From: DATKYK01 sp034430255
GTDB lineage: Bacteria > Chloroflexota > Dehalococcoidia > E44-bin15
Direction of reading: 5' to 3'
NCBI GenBank assembly: GCA_034430255.1
Contig: DAOUEU010000100.1
Coordinates: forward strand, 1-30,590
Length of the DNA stretch: 30,590 nt
Position 1 is the stretch's first letter. Each line of letters opens with the position of its first letter. The notes under the pieces are model-generated. The model was not told the DNA's origin and ran no database searches. It saw nothing but the letters and a program-made list of their open reading frames with translations. Below are positions 5,900-14,235 of the stretch, in pieces. Both the position numbers and the translations under genes were made by a program.

Positions 5900-7015
5900 T
5901 CAGGCCAGTTTTTCAGCTCCCACGAGAGAGTCCAGCACAATATCGGTAAAGTAGGTCGAGTGCTTAATCATCCCCTCCTCCCGGGAAGCTTGGTTCAGGT
6001 TAAAGGTGCAGAAGGGGCAGGCATTTATGATGGATTCCGTCTCCACCTTGTTCAGCAGGTCGGATGCTATTTTCGTAGCCAGGTCGCGGTAGGCGGCCCT
6101 GACCCCGCCGCCGGCACCGCAACAGGGGACATCTGCTCGGTTCTCCGGCATCTCTTTCAGTTCCGCACCGCACCACTCTAGGATTTTCCGCGGCTCTTCT
6201 GTAATGCTTTCCCTTCTTGCCAGCAGGCAGGGGTCTTGGTAGGTGACTGTTCTTTGAACCCTGTTTAGTTGGTCAGGGTTATCCTTCAACAGGTTGTGTA
6301 TGACCTCTACCACGTGCTGGACGGAAAAGTCAAAACCTCCCAGCACCTCGGCATAGGAATGTTTAAAGCGCTCCTGACATACAGGACAGGTAACGATAAT
6401 CCTGCGGATACCCAGCGACTTGAACCGGTCCGTGTTATTCTGGAACCACTCACCGGCGAGGTCAACCCTGCCGGCAGTATATAGAATGGAGCCGCAGCAC
6501 CCCTCATCTTCCAGGATCATGAAATCGACCCCCAGCTTCTTCAGAACCTGATAGGATGAGGTGGCGGCATCCTTAACCAGATAGGATGCGAGGCAGCCCA
6601 TATATAAGAGGGTATCGGACTCGTTTCGGGGGAACTCACCCGGTAGCCACTCGAGCCTTCTTTGCGGGTCGCCGTTTACTGCATTCCCTCTGGCGAGAAT
6701 CCCTTCGATTACCTTGCTATGTCTTGCTGGCGGGCCAAGCCCCCTCTTGCAGAGTTCAGCTCTTGCTTTGGTCACTATTTCGGAGATCCCGATTTCTTCC
6801 GGGCATACCCCATCGCACCTCATACAGGTGAGACAGTTGTAGAGGCTCTCTATCTCACTATCGCTGATTTCGACATCTTCGAACAGCTTGATAGCGGTTT
6901 TCAGCCGCCGCATGGGTGAAAATAGCACCTCTCCCGTAGCCAGATACGAGGGACAAACATCGTTACAGAGCCCGCACTCGGTGCAGGACTTAGCCCGCTC
7001 CAGTGTTTGTTTCAT
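5900..7015 (-). CDS. HdrD/GlpC-like iron-sulfur protein with two CCG domains
   Basis: A 371-residue redox protein. Two 4Fe-4S ferredoxin-type clusters are ligated by Cys11/14/17/21 and Cys61/64/67/71. Two CCG domains follow: the first with Cys141, CCG at 173-175 and Cys210/Cys213, the second with Cys263, CCG at 298-300 and Cys333/Cys336. This is the architecture of HdrD, GlpC and the glycolate oxidase iron-sulfur subunit. In those systems it passes electrons to or from a flavoprotein or reduces a disulfide. No FAD-binding partner or HdrE-like cytochrome is present nearby, so the donor and acceptor are unknown. It starts 3 bases after the Mrp-like gene and is clearly in the same operon. All expected cysteines are intact. 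Confidence 0.88.
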   Translation of the reverse strand: MKQTLERAKSCTECGLCNDVCPSYLATGEVLFSPMRRLKTAIKLFEDVEISDSEIESLYNCLTCMRCDGVCPEEIGISEIVTKARAELCKRGLGPPARHSKVIEGILARGNAVNGDPQRRLEWLPGEFPRNESDTLLYMGCLASYLVKDAATSSYQVLKKLGVDFMILEDEGCCGSILYTAGRVDLAGEWFQNNTDRFKSLGIRRIIVTCPVCQERFKHSYAEVLGGFDFSVQHVVEVIHNLLKDNPDQLNRVQRTVTYQDPCLLARRESITEEPRKILEWCGAELKEMPENRADVPCCGAGGGVRAAYRDLATKIASDLLNKVETESIINACPFCTFNLNQASREEGMIKHSTYFTDIVLDSLVGAEKLA

Positions 7016-7018
7016 GCC

Positions 7019-8050
7019 CTATTTACCACTCTGGTCCTCAGCGGGATGGGATGGGGCTGGCAGCGCTTGGATGAAGGCTGATGATAGTGAAGTGAAGGGC
7101 TCGGAGTTGTAGCGCTCGATATCGCCGCTATCGCAGAGCGCGGCGAGTTCCGGGTCTACCGGGATTTGCCCCAGGAGGGGAGCCTCGGCCTCACTTGCCA
7201 TCTCCTCCCCCCTGCTCCGACCAAAGAGCTCGATCCTCTTTCCCGTCTCCGGGCTTACCAGGTAGCTCATATTCTCCACTACCCCTGAGATGTGAACATT
7301 TAGCTTATGCGCCATGTGAACCGCCTTGCGCACCACCATATTTGCCAGATCCTGAGGTGTGGAGATGATAACGACGCCTGAAAGGGGGAGCGATTGCATC
7401 ACGGTGAGGGGGATATCGGCGGTGCCCGGGGGCAGGTCAACTAAGAGGCAATCGAGCTTGCCCCAGAGTACCTCCTGCCAAAACTGGGTGATAGCCTTGG
7501 CAAGCAAGGGCCCTCTCCAGATAACAGCGTCGTCCTCGTGGGGCAAGAGCAGGTTGAGGGACATGACCAATATCCCGGACCTGGTCTCTACCGGCAGGAT
7601 GCCATTCTCATTCCCGGTGGGACGAGCCTTCAGGCCAAACATCTTGGGTATGCTGGGCCCGGTTATATCCGCATCCAGGATGCCCACCTGATACCCCTGA
7701 CGGGTAAGGGCGATGGCAAGCAGGGCAGTGACAAGCGATTTTCCCACGCCGCCCTTGCCGCTCATAACAGCTATAACGCGGTCGAACTGGTTAAGCTCCT
7801 GGGGCGGCTGCTCCACAAGCTCGATGGCTAGCTCTTTCACCCCGGGGATAGCCTCAACGGCAGAGCGTACCCTTTCCTGAATCCGCTCCCTCTCAGTAGC
7901 ACTCAGGACGGTCAGGGCAAGGGTGAGCTTTACCCTTCCCTCAGATACCCCGATGTCCCGAACCATGTTAAGCTGTGTAAGGCTTCGCTTAGGTTCAAGT
8001 AGAAGCACGTCATCAAGCGCCGCTTCAATTTCCTTTAGCTCCACTGCCAT
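7019..8050 (-). CDS. Mrp/ApbC-family P-loop ATPase lacking the CxxC motif
   Basis: A 343-residue protein has an N-terminal MIP18/DUF59 domain (about 4-80) and an Mrp/NBP35-type ATPase. The deviant Walker A GKGGVGKS is at 98-105, with DADITGPSIPKMFGL (127-140) and VDLPPGTAD (204-211). Mrp/ApbC proteins bind and deliver Fe-S clusters through a dimer-bridging CxxC that follows the ENMSY sequence. Here ENMSYLVSPETG has Ser266 and Thr269 at those places, and the only cysteines (201, 306) do not form a pair. Cluster transfer by the usual mechanism is therefore unlikely, while ATP binding looks intact. The start overlaps the radical SAM gene by 16 bases, and the ATG has an AAGGAG site. It sits between two Fe-S enzymes, so a maturation role remains plausible (inference). 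Confidence 0.9.
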   Translation of the reverse strand: MAVELKEIEAALDDVLLLEPKRSLTQLNMVRDIGVSEGRVKLTLALTVLSATERERIQERVRSAVEAIPGVKELAIELVEQPPQELNQFDRVIAVMSGKGGVGKSLVTALLAIALTRQGYQVGILDADITGPSIPKMFGLKARPTGNENGILPVETRSGILVMSLNLLLPHEDDAVIWRGPLLAKAITQFWQEVLWGKLDCLLVDLPPGTADIPLTVMQSLPLSGVVIISTPQDLANMVVRKAVHMAHKLNVHISGVVENMSYLVSPETGKRIELFGRSRGEEMASEAEAPLLGQIPVDPELAALCDSGDIERYNSEPFTSLSSAFIQALPAPSHPAEDQSGK

Positions 8051-9597
8051 ATCGATACTCCTTTCGCCGATTCGCGCTGGATAAGCCCCATCTGGACTAG
8101 TCTCCCCATCTCCCGCTCGGCCACATCCAACGGGACATCCGTCTTGCGCGATACGCGCTGAGCAAGCTGCCCCACCGGATCGCCGCCATCCTTCATATGG
8201 TCCAGCCGCTCAATGACATCGCCCTTGAGGAGCCTCCAGACGAACTCCGTGCTCGCTTTTTTCCTCACCTCTTCGACACTGACAGGATCCCCCTCCGCAG
8301 CCTTGCGCTCTATCTGCTGCCAGACATAGGCAATCACTCGGTCGTAGTCAGCTATGTACTCTAAAACCTGTTGCGGGCTCATGGTAGCGGTCTCGGTAAT
8401 CGGTTCATTGGCGTCATACTTGGCCCAGTTTCTGGAGAGGATGCGAATGCCATAGTCTTTAGGATTCTCATATAGCTCGGTTCCCGGCAGGGGAGAGAGC
8501 AGGTGAAAACCGTATTTAGCACCATAATCCCGGTTAAGCTCCTGGGCAAAATCCAGCGACAGGCGGGCGGTCTCCGGGCTTTCACCGGGCAGACCGAAGA
8601 TGAAGGAGTTGAACACACCGATCCCAGCCTCGGTGGCGAGCCTGGTTCCCTGCCTTATATCGTCGGGGGTGGTCCCTTTCTTAATGGTCTTCAAGATCTC
8701 GGGAGAGGCTGACTCAGCGCCGTAGAGCAGCCAGGAGCAGCCAGCCTTTCTCATACTGTTAAGTAGCTCCGCGGTTACAGTATCGGCTCGGGCGAAAACA
8801 TTCCACTGAAACCTGAGGTTGCGCCTCATGATTTCATCGCAGACCGCCTGGGCGTGGCGGTGGTTGAGGGTGAAGGTGTCATCGACGATGTTTAACTTCT
8901 CAAAACCGAACCCTTTATGGATCTGCTCTATCTCATCGACCACTAGCCTGGGGTCGCGGAAGCGGACCCGGCGCCCGAAGAGCCTGGGCCCGGAGCAGAA
9001 AATGCAGCGGTAGGGACAGCCCCTGCTGGTGATTACGGTGCAGGGAGCGTTGATAGCGCGGTACTTGGAGAGTGGCAAGAGGTGGCGCGCTGGTGTGGGT
9101 AGCTCATCCAGGTCCTCGATAAGGGGACGTTGCTCGGTTTTCACCACCCTATTATCCTCACGGAAGGCGATCCCCGCCACCTGCCGGATATCTTTTCCTT
9201 TATCTAGGGCCCTTACCAGCTCGACCAACGTCCGCTCACCCTCCCCGATTACTACCAGATCGATCCAGCGGGCCCGAAGCAGGGTCTCCTTAAGGGCGAA
9301 GCTGGCATGGGGACCGCCTAGCATAGTCACGATGTGGGGGTCAAAATCCTTGCATACCTTCAGGTTTCGGGAGGCGATGGGTGAATTCAGGGTTACGCAT
9401 GTAGCGCCGACCATCCCGGGCTGATATTCCTCAAGCTTATCCCTGATCTTGCGGGCTGAATGCTGGGATACCAGAAGGTCCAGGATCTGGACCTCAATAC
9501 CTTCACTCTGGAGCATTGCGGCGAGGTAGCTCAGGGAGAGGGGAGGGATGGGGTTCTCTTCAAGGGGATAGGGAGTACTCATAAGCAGTACGCGCAT
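8035..9597 (-). CDS. B12-binding-domain radical SAM protein
   Basis: A 520-residue protein has an N-terminal B12-binding-like Rossmann region (1 to about 150, VLLMSTPYP..., MLGGPHASFA). The radical SAM core has C194-x3-C198-x2-C201 in RGCPYRCIFCSG. A C-terminal extension (about 400-520) ends in a winged-helix-like segment (DVAEREMGRLVQMGLIQ). The N-domain lacks DxHxxG, so cobalamin may bind base-on or not at all. This is the BchE/methyltransferase-like class, and the substrate cannot be read from the sequence. It is the first gene of the operon with Mrp, CCG and MBL genes. The ATG at 9597 has a strong AGGAGG site, with TATAAT on the minus strand (9631-9636) but only a poor -35. Confidence 0.9.
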   Translation of the reverse strand: MRVLLMSTPYPLEENPIPPLSLSYLAAMLQSEGIEVQILDLLVSQHSARKIRDKLEEYQPGMVGATCVTLNSPIASRNLKVCKDFDPHIVTMLGGPHASFALKETLLRARWIDLVVIGEGERTLVELVRALDKGKDIRQVAGIAFREDNRVVKTEQRPLIEDLDELPTPARHLLPLSKYRAINAPCTVITSRGCPYRCIFCSGPRLFGRRVRFRDPRLVVDEIEQIHKGFGFEKLNIVDDTFTLNHRHAQAVCDEIMRRNLRFQWNVFARADTVTAELLNSMRKAGCSWLLYGAESASPEILKTIKKGTTPDDIRQGTRLATEAGIGVFNSFIFGLPGESPETARLSLDFAQELNRDYGAKYGFHLLSPLPGTELYENPKDYGIRILSRNWAKYDANEPITETATMSPQQVLEYIADYDRVIAYVWQQIERKAAEGDPVSVEEVRKKASTEFVWRLLKGDVIERLDHMKDGGDPVGQLAQRVSRKTDVPLDVAEREMGRLVQMGLIQRESAKGVSIWQWS

Positions 9598-9667
9598 GGG
9601 AATTCCTCCTCGCTTGATGAATGTGTCTCGATTATATATTAAATCAACACGTTTCGCTAGATTTCCC

Positions 9668-10318
9668 TTAATGGTGGTTATGGCTTCTGGCCCCTCTTAC
9701 AAATAGCAGGGGGTATATGATATCGCTCGCGCAGCAGGGAATCCAAACGGCTATAAACAGGAACGAGAAGATGGAAAGAAGTTGAATCCAGTTTACTGAC
9801 TCCCCAACTGCCATAATGATGTGGAATAGTGAGGCCCAGGTGCTGATTAGTACATGCCCGGCGTGGGGGAACTTGGTAATCGGTCTCCAGTAACCGATTG
9901 CAATGCCCAGGAGTGCTGGCGGGTTGGTAAGCCACGGTTCTTCTATGAAGCCAATATGGAGCTCCCTGCCTGGCAGAACCGCCAGCGATTCTCCCAAGTA
10001 GGGAACGATTGAATCGCTCAGGGTAGCGATGCCGATAGCACCGGTATAACCGATCAGGATGGCTGCCCATAGTTTACCCTTTCCATGTAGCCTAAATATA
10101 GCGGTGGTTACCAGGGCGCTCAGGAAGACGTGGGTGGGGTGGAGGACGTAAAAGACTGTCTCTGAAGTGTTTGAAATCGGGTTCAGAAAACCACCCCAGA
10201 ATATTACGACCATGAAGATGATCCCCGTCAGCGCTCCAAAAGCGGTGAAGGGAATATGGTTTGCCAGCTCTTTGGCTATTAGACTCCATTGACTCGACCT
10301 TGGCACTTTCAGCTCCAT
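9668..10318 (-). CDS. Unrecognised polytopic membrane protein
   Basis: I do not recognise this 216-residue protein. It has about six likely membrane segments, roughly at 22-45, 60-77, 83-102, 133-145, 154-172 and 178-206. Several conspicuous polar residues lie in or near them: HPTH at 60-63, Asp102, His121, the pair His152/His155, His166, and CC at 195-196 followed by Asp199. It ends in SHNHH. Clustered His and Asp residues in membrane segments could mean metal binding or a membrane-embedded enzyme, but this is speculation. It stands alone, with 70 bases to the radical SAM gene and a 371-base gap upstream. Codon use looks like its neighbours, and no signal peptide is evident. Confidence 0.75.
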   Translation of the reverse strand: MELKVPRSSQWSLIAKELANHIPFTAFGALTGIIFMVVIFWGGFLNPISNTSETVFYVLHPTHVFLSALVTTAIFRLHGKGKLWAAILIGYTGAIGIATLSDSIVPYLGESLAVLPGRELHIGFIEEPWLTNPPALLGIAIGYWRPITKFPHAGHVLISTWASLFHIIMAVGESVNWIQLLSIFSFLFIAVWIPCCASDIIYPLLFVRGARSHNHH

Positions 10319-10689
10319 AACCTAAATTGCGTATGAATTATGAGCATATGCCCATAACTATCATAGCATCGGGGTCACCTTTGTCAATAGGATGGGGAAG
10401 CTCAGCATGTCAGATGCTCGAGAAGAGCGTGAGTAGTTAACGCAACACGGCAAATAGTGAGTCGCATTCCTGTCGATAGGGATCCCAGTCTTTTACATTT
10501 CTAAATTGGGGAAACTTGCCGCAATGGTTTTTTCAAATAGCTTCCCCCTGTAGCCTTACATTAAAGCCAATGGGCTTCATAATGGGTAATCATCGTTACT
10601 TTCATTAGGTTTTATTTGGATATTGGACTTGAGTTTCTATTTCAGGTCTCGTTAACGGCCAACCTTTTTTTATGAAACGGCGCCTTAAG
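10319..10689. other. 371-base intergenic region
   Basis: No convincing reading frame or RNA gene is visible. The region lies between the 3' end of gapA and the 5' end of the membrane-protein gene, both on the minus strand. It is more AT-rich than its surroundings. It holds an imperfect inverted repeat, GGGGAAACT (10508-10516) with AGCTTCCCC (10539-10547, one mismatch, 22-base loop), that could be a weak terminator or mRNA structure. The 40 bases just upstream of the membrane-protein start look promoter-like, but I cannot pick clear hexamers. Confidence 0.5.
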
Positions 10690-11703
10690 CTAAAGCCCCT
10701 GCTTTGCGATAAAGGCTACCAGGTCGGCGACGCGGCAGCTATAGGCCCATTCATTGTCATACCATGCGAGCACCTTCACCATGTTACCACCTATCACTAT
10801 CGTTGCAGGCGCATCGAAGATGGCGCTTGACGGGTTTCCCTTGAAGTCCATGCTCACCAGTTCCTCATTGCAGAACTCGAGGATACCTTTCAACGGGCCT
10901 GCGGCAGCCTTTTTAAATGCCTCACTAATCTCATCCGCAGTTGCTCCTTTACTCAGCGTGGCGACGAAGTCCACCACGGATACGGTGGGGACGGGCACGC
11001 GGTAGGCCATGCCGTGAATCCTGCCCGCCAGCTCGGGGATAACCACGGTGACCGCCTTTGCCGCGCCGGTGGTGGTGGGAATGATGTTCATTGCCGCTGA
11101 CCGCGCTCGCCTCAGGTCGCTATGGAACTGGTCCAGTATCCGCTGGTCGTTGGTGTAGGCATGGATGGTGGACATCAGTCCCAGTTCGACGCCAAAGGAC
11201 TGGTGAAGTACCTTGACCACGGGGGCGATGCAGTTGGTGGTGCAGGAGGCATTGGATATGACGCGATGCTTTTTGGGGTCATAGTGGCTTTCATTGACCC
11301 CCAGGACGATGGTCACATCCTCCCCCTTAGCCGGGGCGGAGATGATGACCTTCTTGGCCCCGCCATTCAGGTGGGCGGCAGCCTTGGCTGCGTCGGTAAA
11401 GAGCCCGGTGGACTCCACCACCACCTCGATCCCGTAATCAGCCCAGGCAATCTTACTGGGGTCGCGCTCGGAAAGCACCTTCACCGGCTTGCCATCGACG
11501 ACGATGGCATCCTCGGTCGCCTCCACCTTGCCGGGGTATGCGCCGTAGGTGGAGTCATGCCTTAAAAGATGGGCGTTGGTCTTGGTATCCGTTAGGTCAT
11601 TGAGGGCGACCACCTCAAGCTTTCCGGTATGGTTTTCATTGACTGCCCTGAGTATCTGCCTCCCGATTCTGCCGAAGCCGTTTATGCCGATCCTTGTTGT
11701 CAT
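10690..11703 (-). CDS. gapA: Glyceraldehyde-3-phosphate dehydrogenase, type I
   Basis: This enzyme interconverts glyceraldehyde 3-phosphate and 1,3-bisphosphoglycerate with NAD(P). The 337-residue length is standard. The NAD-binding INGFGRIGR is at 7-15, followed by Asp36 in LNDLTD. The active-site Cys154 is in SNASCTTNC, and the catalytic His181 is in STIHAYTNDQ. The ATG start has a strong AGGAGGGC site. It is the third gene of a run eno, HgdB-like, gapA, with 40 bases after the HgdB-like stop, so probably one transcript. Expression as a glycolytic/gluconeogenic unit is likely. In an anaerobe of this type the gluconeogenic direction may dominate (inference). Confidence 0.98.
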   Translation of the reverse strand: MTTRIGINGFGRIGRQILRAVNENHTGKLEVVALNDLTDTKTNAHLLRHDSTYGAYPGKVEATEDAIVVDGKPVKVLSERDPSKIAWADYGIEVVVESTGLFTDAAKAAAHLNGGAKKVIISAPAKGEDVTIVLGVNESHYDPKKHRVISNASCTTNCIAPVVKVLHQSFGVELGLMSTIHAYTNDQRILDQFHSDLRRARSAAMNIIPTTTGAAKAVTVVIPELAGRIHGMAYRVPVPTVSVVDFVATLSKGATADEISEAFKKAAAGPLKGILEFCNEELVSMDFKGNPSSAIFDAPATIVIGGNMVKVLAWYDNEWAYSCRVADLVAFIAKQGL

Positions 11704-11743
11704 TTAGCCCTCCTTTTCTACTTCCTATAAGCTCCGTTATTAG

Positions 11744-12868
11744 TTATAGCGAGGGGCTACGCCTGTTGCCGGGCATAGCCGAAGTGAACTCGGAGCTCTC
11801 CCCGGCAGTCGGGACAAGCCCCGCAATCTCAAAGAGTGGTGCTTGTGATTTCCTCGCCCCACTTATCACGATATGGCGACGCCTCACCATGTCCAGAAAG
11901 GCCTCGATCCTGGTCTTAATATGTGCGGTAAGCCTATAGTCGTTATCCCCCTCCAGGGTCAGGATGGGCAGGTCGATACGGTGGCGAAAGATGATGTCTC
12001 CTATTCCGCGATGACAGAAGGCCTGAACATAGTGGATGACGGCGTCCACTTGGCGCTCTCGCAGTTGTGGCAGGATGTCGTTGAGCCTGTCGAATATGGA
12101 GTAGGGGTATGTATAGCTTGAGTACTGCTGGGCGAGGGAATTTCGCCGATTGCCATAGCGGGGCATGGCGAACTGACGCTGAATTTCGTTAAATACTACC
12201 TTGGCCCCCTGGCTTTCCAGGAAATGGTACAGGTCCCTGGCAAAGATAGGGGGCACGCCGATATAGGCGAGGCGCAGCGTATTTCGCCCTTCTCGTTCAT
12301 CTCGCTCGTGACATTCGGTTAAAAGCTGACCCAGCTGTCTTTCGTATTCATCAAGGTCTCCCATGAAATCGGAGGTGGAAACCAGCCAGAAGTGGTTCTC
12401 CCACCCGCTCGCGTTACCATTCCAGGTGAGCTCATCGAGCTTATAGGCCAGCCTCCTCGCTTTATCGATCTTTTTATGTATCTTTTCTGCCGCCTCCGTG
12501 GTTGTATCCAGTGTCTTAGCCAGAGATTCAAGGGTGCTCTGCATCTGCGAAACATCGGGGTGGTCGGGGTAGGCGAAGGGGATGACGTTGAGGTCCCTGA
12601 GCCGGAAAACCTCCATTAACATGATGGTGTTGGAGCAATCGCCGGTGGTGACGCAGAGCACGGTATCGATGCCCTGCTCCATGACGACCCCGTATATGCC
12701 CTTGATCCAGGTGCAGCAATTGATGGGAAAGCCCGCCCTCTCCGCGATATTAACCAGCCTTTCCGGGTCCGGGTCGGAGATAAAGACATTGTTCAGGTCA
12801 ACGGGCCGGTAGCCCGCTGCCAATAGCACCTCTATAGGGACTGTGGTTGTAATGCCAATGGTGGTCAT
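11744..12868 (-). CDS. 2-hydroxyacyl-CoA dehydratase D-component (HgdB/FldC-like) family protein
   Basis: The 374 residues match the HgdB/BcrB/FldB-type fold that holds a [4Fe-4S] cluster. The likely ligands are Cys51 or Cys52 (INCCTW), Cys78 (TTGDCSN) and Cys285 (QAFCHRG). The family-typical LEGDNDYRLTAHIKTRIEAF is at 305-324. Known members are subunits of radical-type dehydratases or reductases that need a partner subunit and an ATP-dependent activator, and neither is seen here. The ATG overlaps the eno stop (ATGA), so it is translationally coupled to eno, with gapA following. A function linked to central metabolism or metal/sulfur handling is possible, but the substrate is unknown. The last 25 residues look like an unstructured, poorly conserved tail. 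Confidence 0.85.
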   Translation of the reverse strand: MTTIGITTTVPIEVLLAAGYRPVDLNNVFISDPDPERLVNIAERAGFPINCCTWIKGIYGVVMEQGIDTVLCVTTGDCSNTIMLMEVFRLRDLNVIPFAYPDHPDVSQMQSTLESLAKTLDTTTEAAEKIHKKIDKARRLAYKLDELTWNGNASGWENHFWLVSTSDFMGDLDEYERQLGQLLTECHERDEREGRNTLRLAYIGVPPIFARDLYHFLESQGAKVVFNEIQRQFAMPRYGNRRNSLAQQYSSYTYPYSIFDRLNDILPQLRERQVDAVIHYVQAFCHRGIGDIIFRHRIDLPILTLEGDNDYRLTAHIKTRIEAFLDMVRRRHIVISGARKSQAPLFEIAGLVPTAGESSEFTSAMPGNRRSPSL

Positions 12869-14157
12869 TTTACCAAATTATAGAGCGCGCTCATGCCTGG
12901 GTAGTGGGCGCGCGCTCCCAGCTCCTCCTCAATGCTGAGCAGGCGGTTATATTTGGCCACGCGCTCCGAGCGACAGGGGGCGCCTGCCTTGATAAAGCCG
13001 GTGTTCTTGGCTACAGCTAGGTCGGCGATGGTGACATCCTCGGTCTCGCCGGATCGGTGGCTAACAACCGCTGTCCACTTCGCCTGCTGCGCCATATCAA
13101 TAGCCTCGATGGTCTGGGTGAGGGTGCCTACCTGGTTGAGCTTGATGAGGATGGAATTGGATGCCTTCTCCGTGATGCCACGGGCGAGGCGTGGCACGCT
13201 GGTGACGTAGAGGTCATCGCCCATGATTTGAATTTCCCTCCCCAGTTTGTCCATGAGCATCTGCCAACTGTCCCAATCGTCCTCTGCCATACCGTCCTCG
13301 ATGCTGATAATGGGGTATTCGGAGACCAATTTCACGTAGTAATCGACCATCTCGGCCCTGGAGAGGGTGAGGCCCTCCCTGGCAAGTATATATTCGTCGC
13401 CCTGGAAAAACTCGCTGGCTGCCGGGTCTAGGGCAATGAAACAATCGGCGCCGGGCTTATAGCCTGCCGCCTCGATAGCGGCGAGTATCAGCTCAACCGC
13501 CTCTTTGTTTGAGCTCAAGCGGGGTGCGAAACCGCCTTCATCGCCGACATTGGTACTCAGCCCCTTGCTCTGGAGCACCCGCTTCAGGGACTGATAAACC
13601 TCGGCGCATATCCGGAGGGCGTGGGCAAAGCGCTGTGTCCCCAGCGGGACGATCATGAACTCCTGGAAATCGGTAGAGTCCGCAGCGTGCTTTCCGCCGT
13701 TCAGGATATTCATCATAGGCACGGGCAGGGTGCACGCCCCCTCGTTGCCGATGTAGCGATAGAGAGGGAGCTCCAGAGATTTAGCGGCGGCATGGGCGAC
13801 AGCGAGGGAGACGCCTAAAATAGCGTTGGCACCGAGCCGCGATTTGTTTGGCGTGCCATCGAGCTCGATCATCCGCTCATCTATGGCAACTTGCTCCTGG
13901 CAAGGCATCCCGGTAAGTGCAGGTCCGATCTCCTGCTCGATATTCTCCACTACCCGGAGCACCCCCAGCCCGACGAACCGGGCCTTATCGCCATCGCGAA
14001 GCTCCAGTGCCTCATGGGCCCCGGTGGAGGCTCCTGAAGGCACTGCGGCGTGCCCCAGGGTACCATCGGAGAGCCTTACATGGACCTTCACCGTGGGATT
14101 GCCACGGGAATCGAGTATCTCCCTGGCTCTCACTTCCTCAATCACCGCTACTGTCAT
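12865..14157 (-). CDS. eno: Enolase
   Basis: Enolase dehydrates 2-phosphoglycerate to phosphoenolpyruvate. The 430-residue length is normal. The magnesium ligands Asp244 (ALDP), Glu287 (SIEDGM) and Asp314 (GDDLYVT) are present. So are the catalytic Lys339 (LIKLNQVGT), Glu207 (GDEGGFAP), the SHRSGET loop (366-372) and Lys390. The N-terminal SGASTG loop (41-46) is intact. The ATG is preceded by AAAAGGGGAG. It is the first gene of the eno / HgdB-like / gapA run, with its stop codon overlapping the next start. A 78-base gap separates it from the LOG-like gene, so an operon promoter probably lies upstream near 14160-14235, although no clear consensus is seen there. Confidence 0.99.
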   Translation of the reverse strand: MTVAVIEEVRAREILDSRGNPTVKVHVRLSDGTLGHAAVPSGASTGAHEALELRDGDKARFVGLGVLRVVENIEQEIGPALTGMPCQEQVAIDERMIELDGTPNKSRLGANAILGVSLAVAHAAAKSLELPLYRYIGNEGACTLPVPMMNILNGGKHAADSTDFQEFMIVPLGTQRFAHALRICAEVYQSLKRVLQSKGLSTNVGDEGGFAPRLSSNKEAVELILAAIEAAGYKPGADCFIALDPAASEFFQGDEYILAREGLTLSRAEMVDYYVKLVSEYPIISIEDGMAEDDWDSWQMLMDKLGREIQIMGDDLYVTSVPRLARGITEKASNSILIKLNQVGTLTQTIEAIDMAQQAKWTAVVSHRSGETEDVTIADLAVAKNTGFIKAGAPCRSERVAKYNRLLSIEEELGARAHYPGMSALYNLVK

Positions 14158-14235
14158 CGCTCCCCTTTTACCTTTATCTAACTAAAAGGATATCACTCTC
14201 TGGCCCTTTATCATATTTAGCAATCATATTAGCTA

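Noticed and set aside
11122..11565. 147-residue plus-strand open frame
   Set aside because: It lies wholly antisense to gapA, whose active-site motifs are intact; the frame is a codon-bias shadow.
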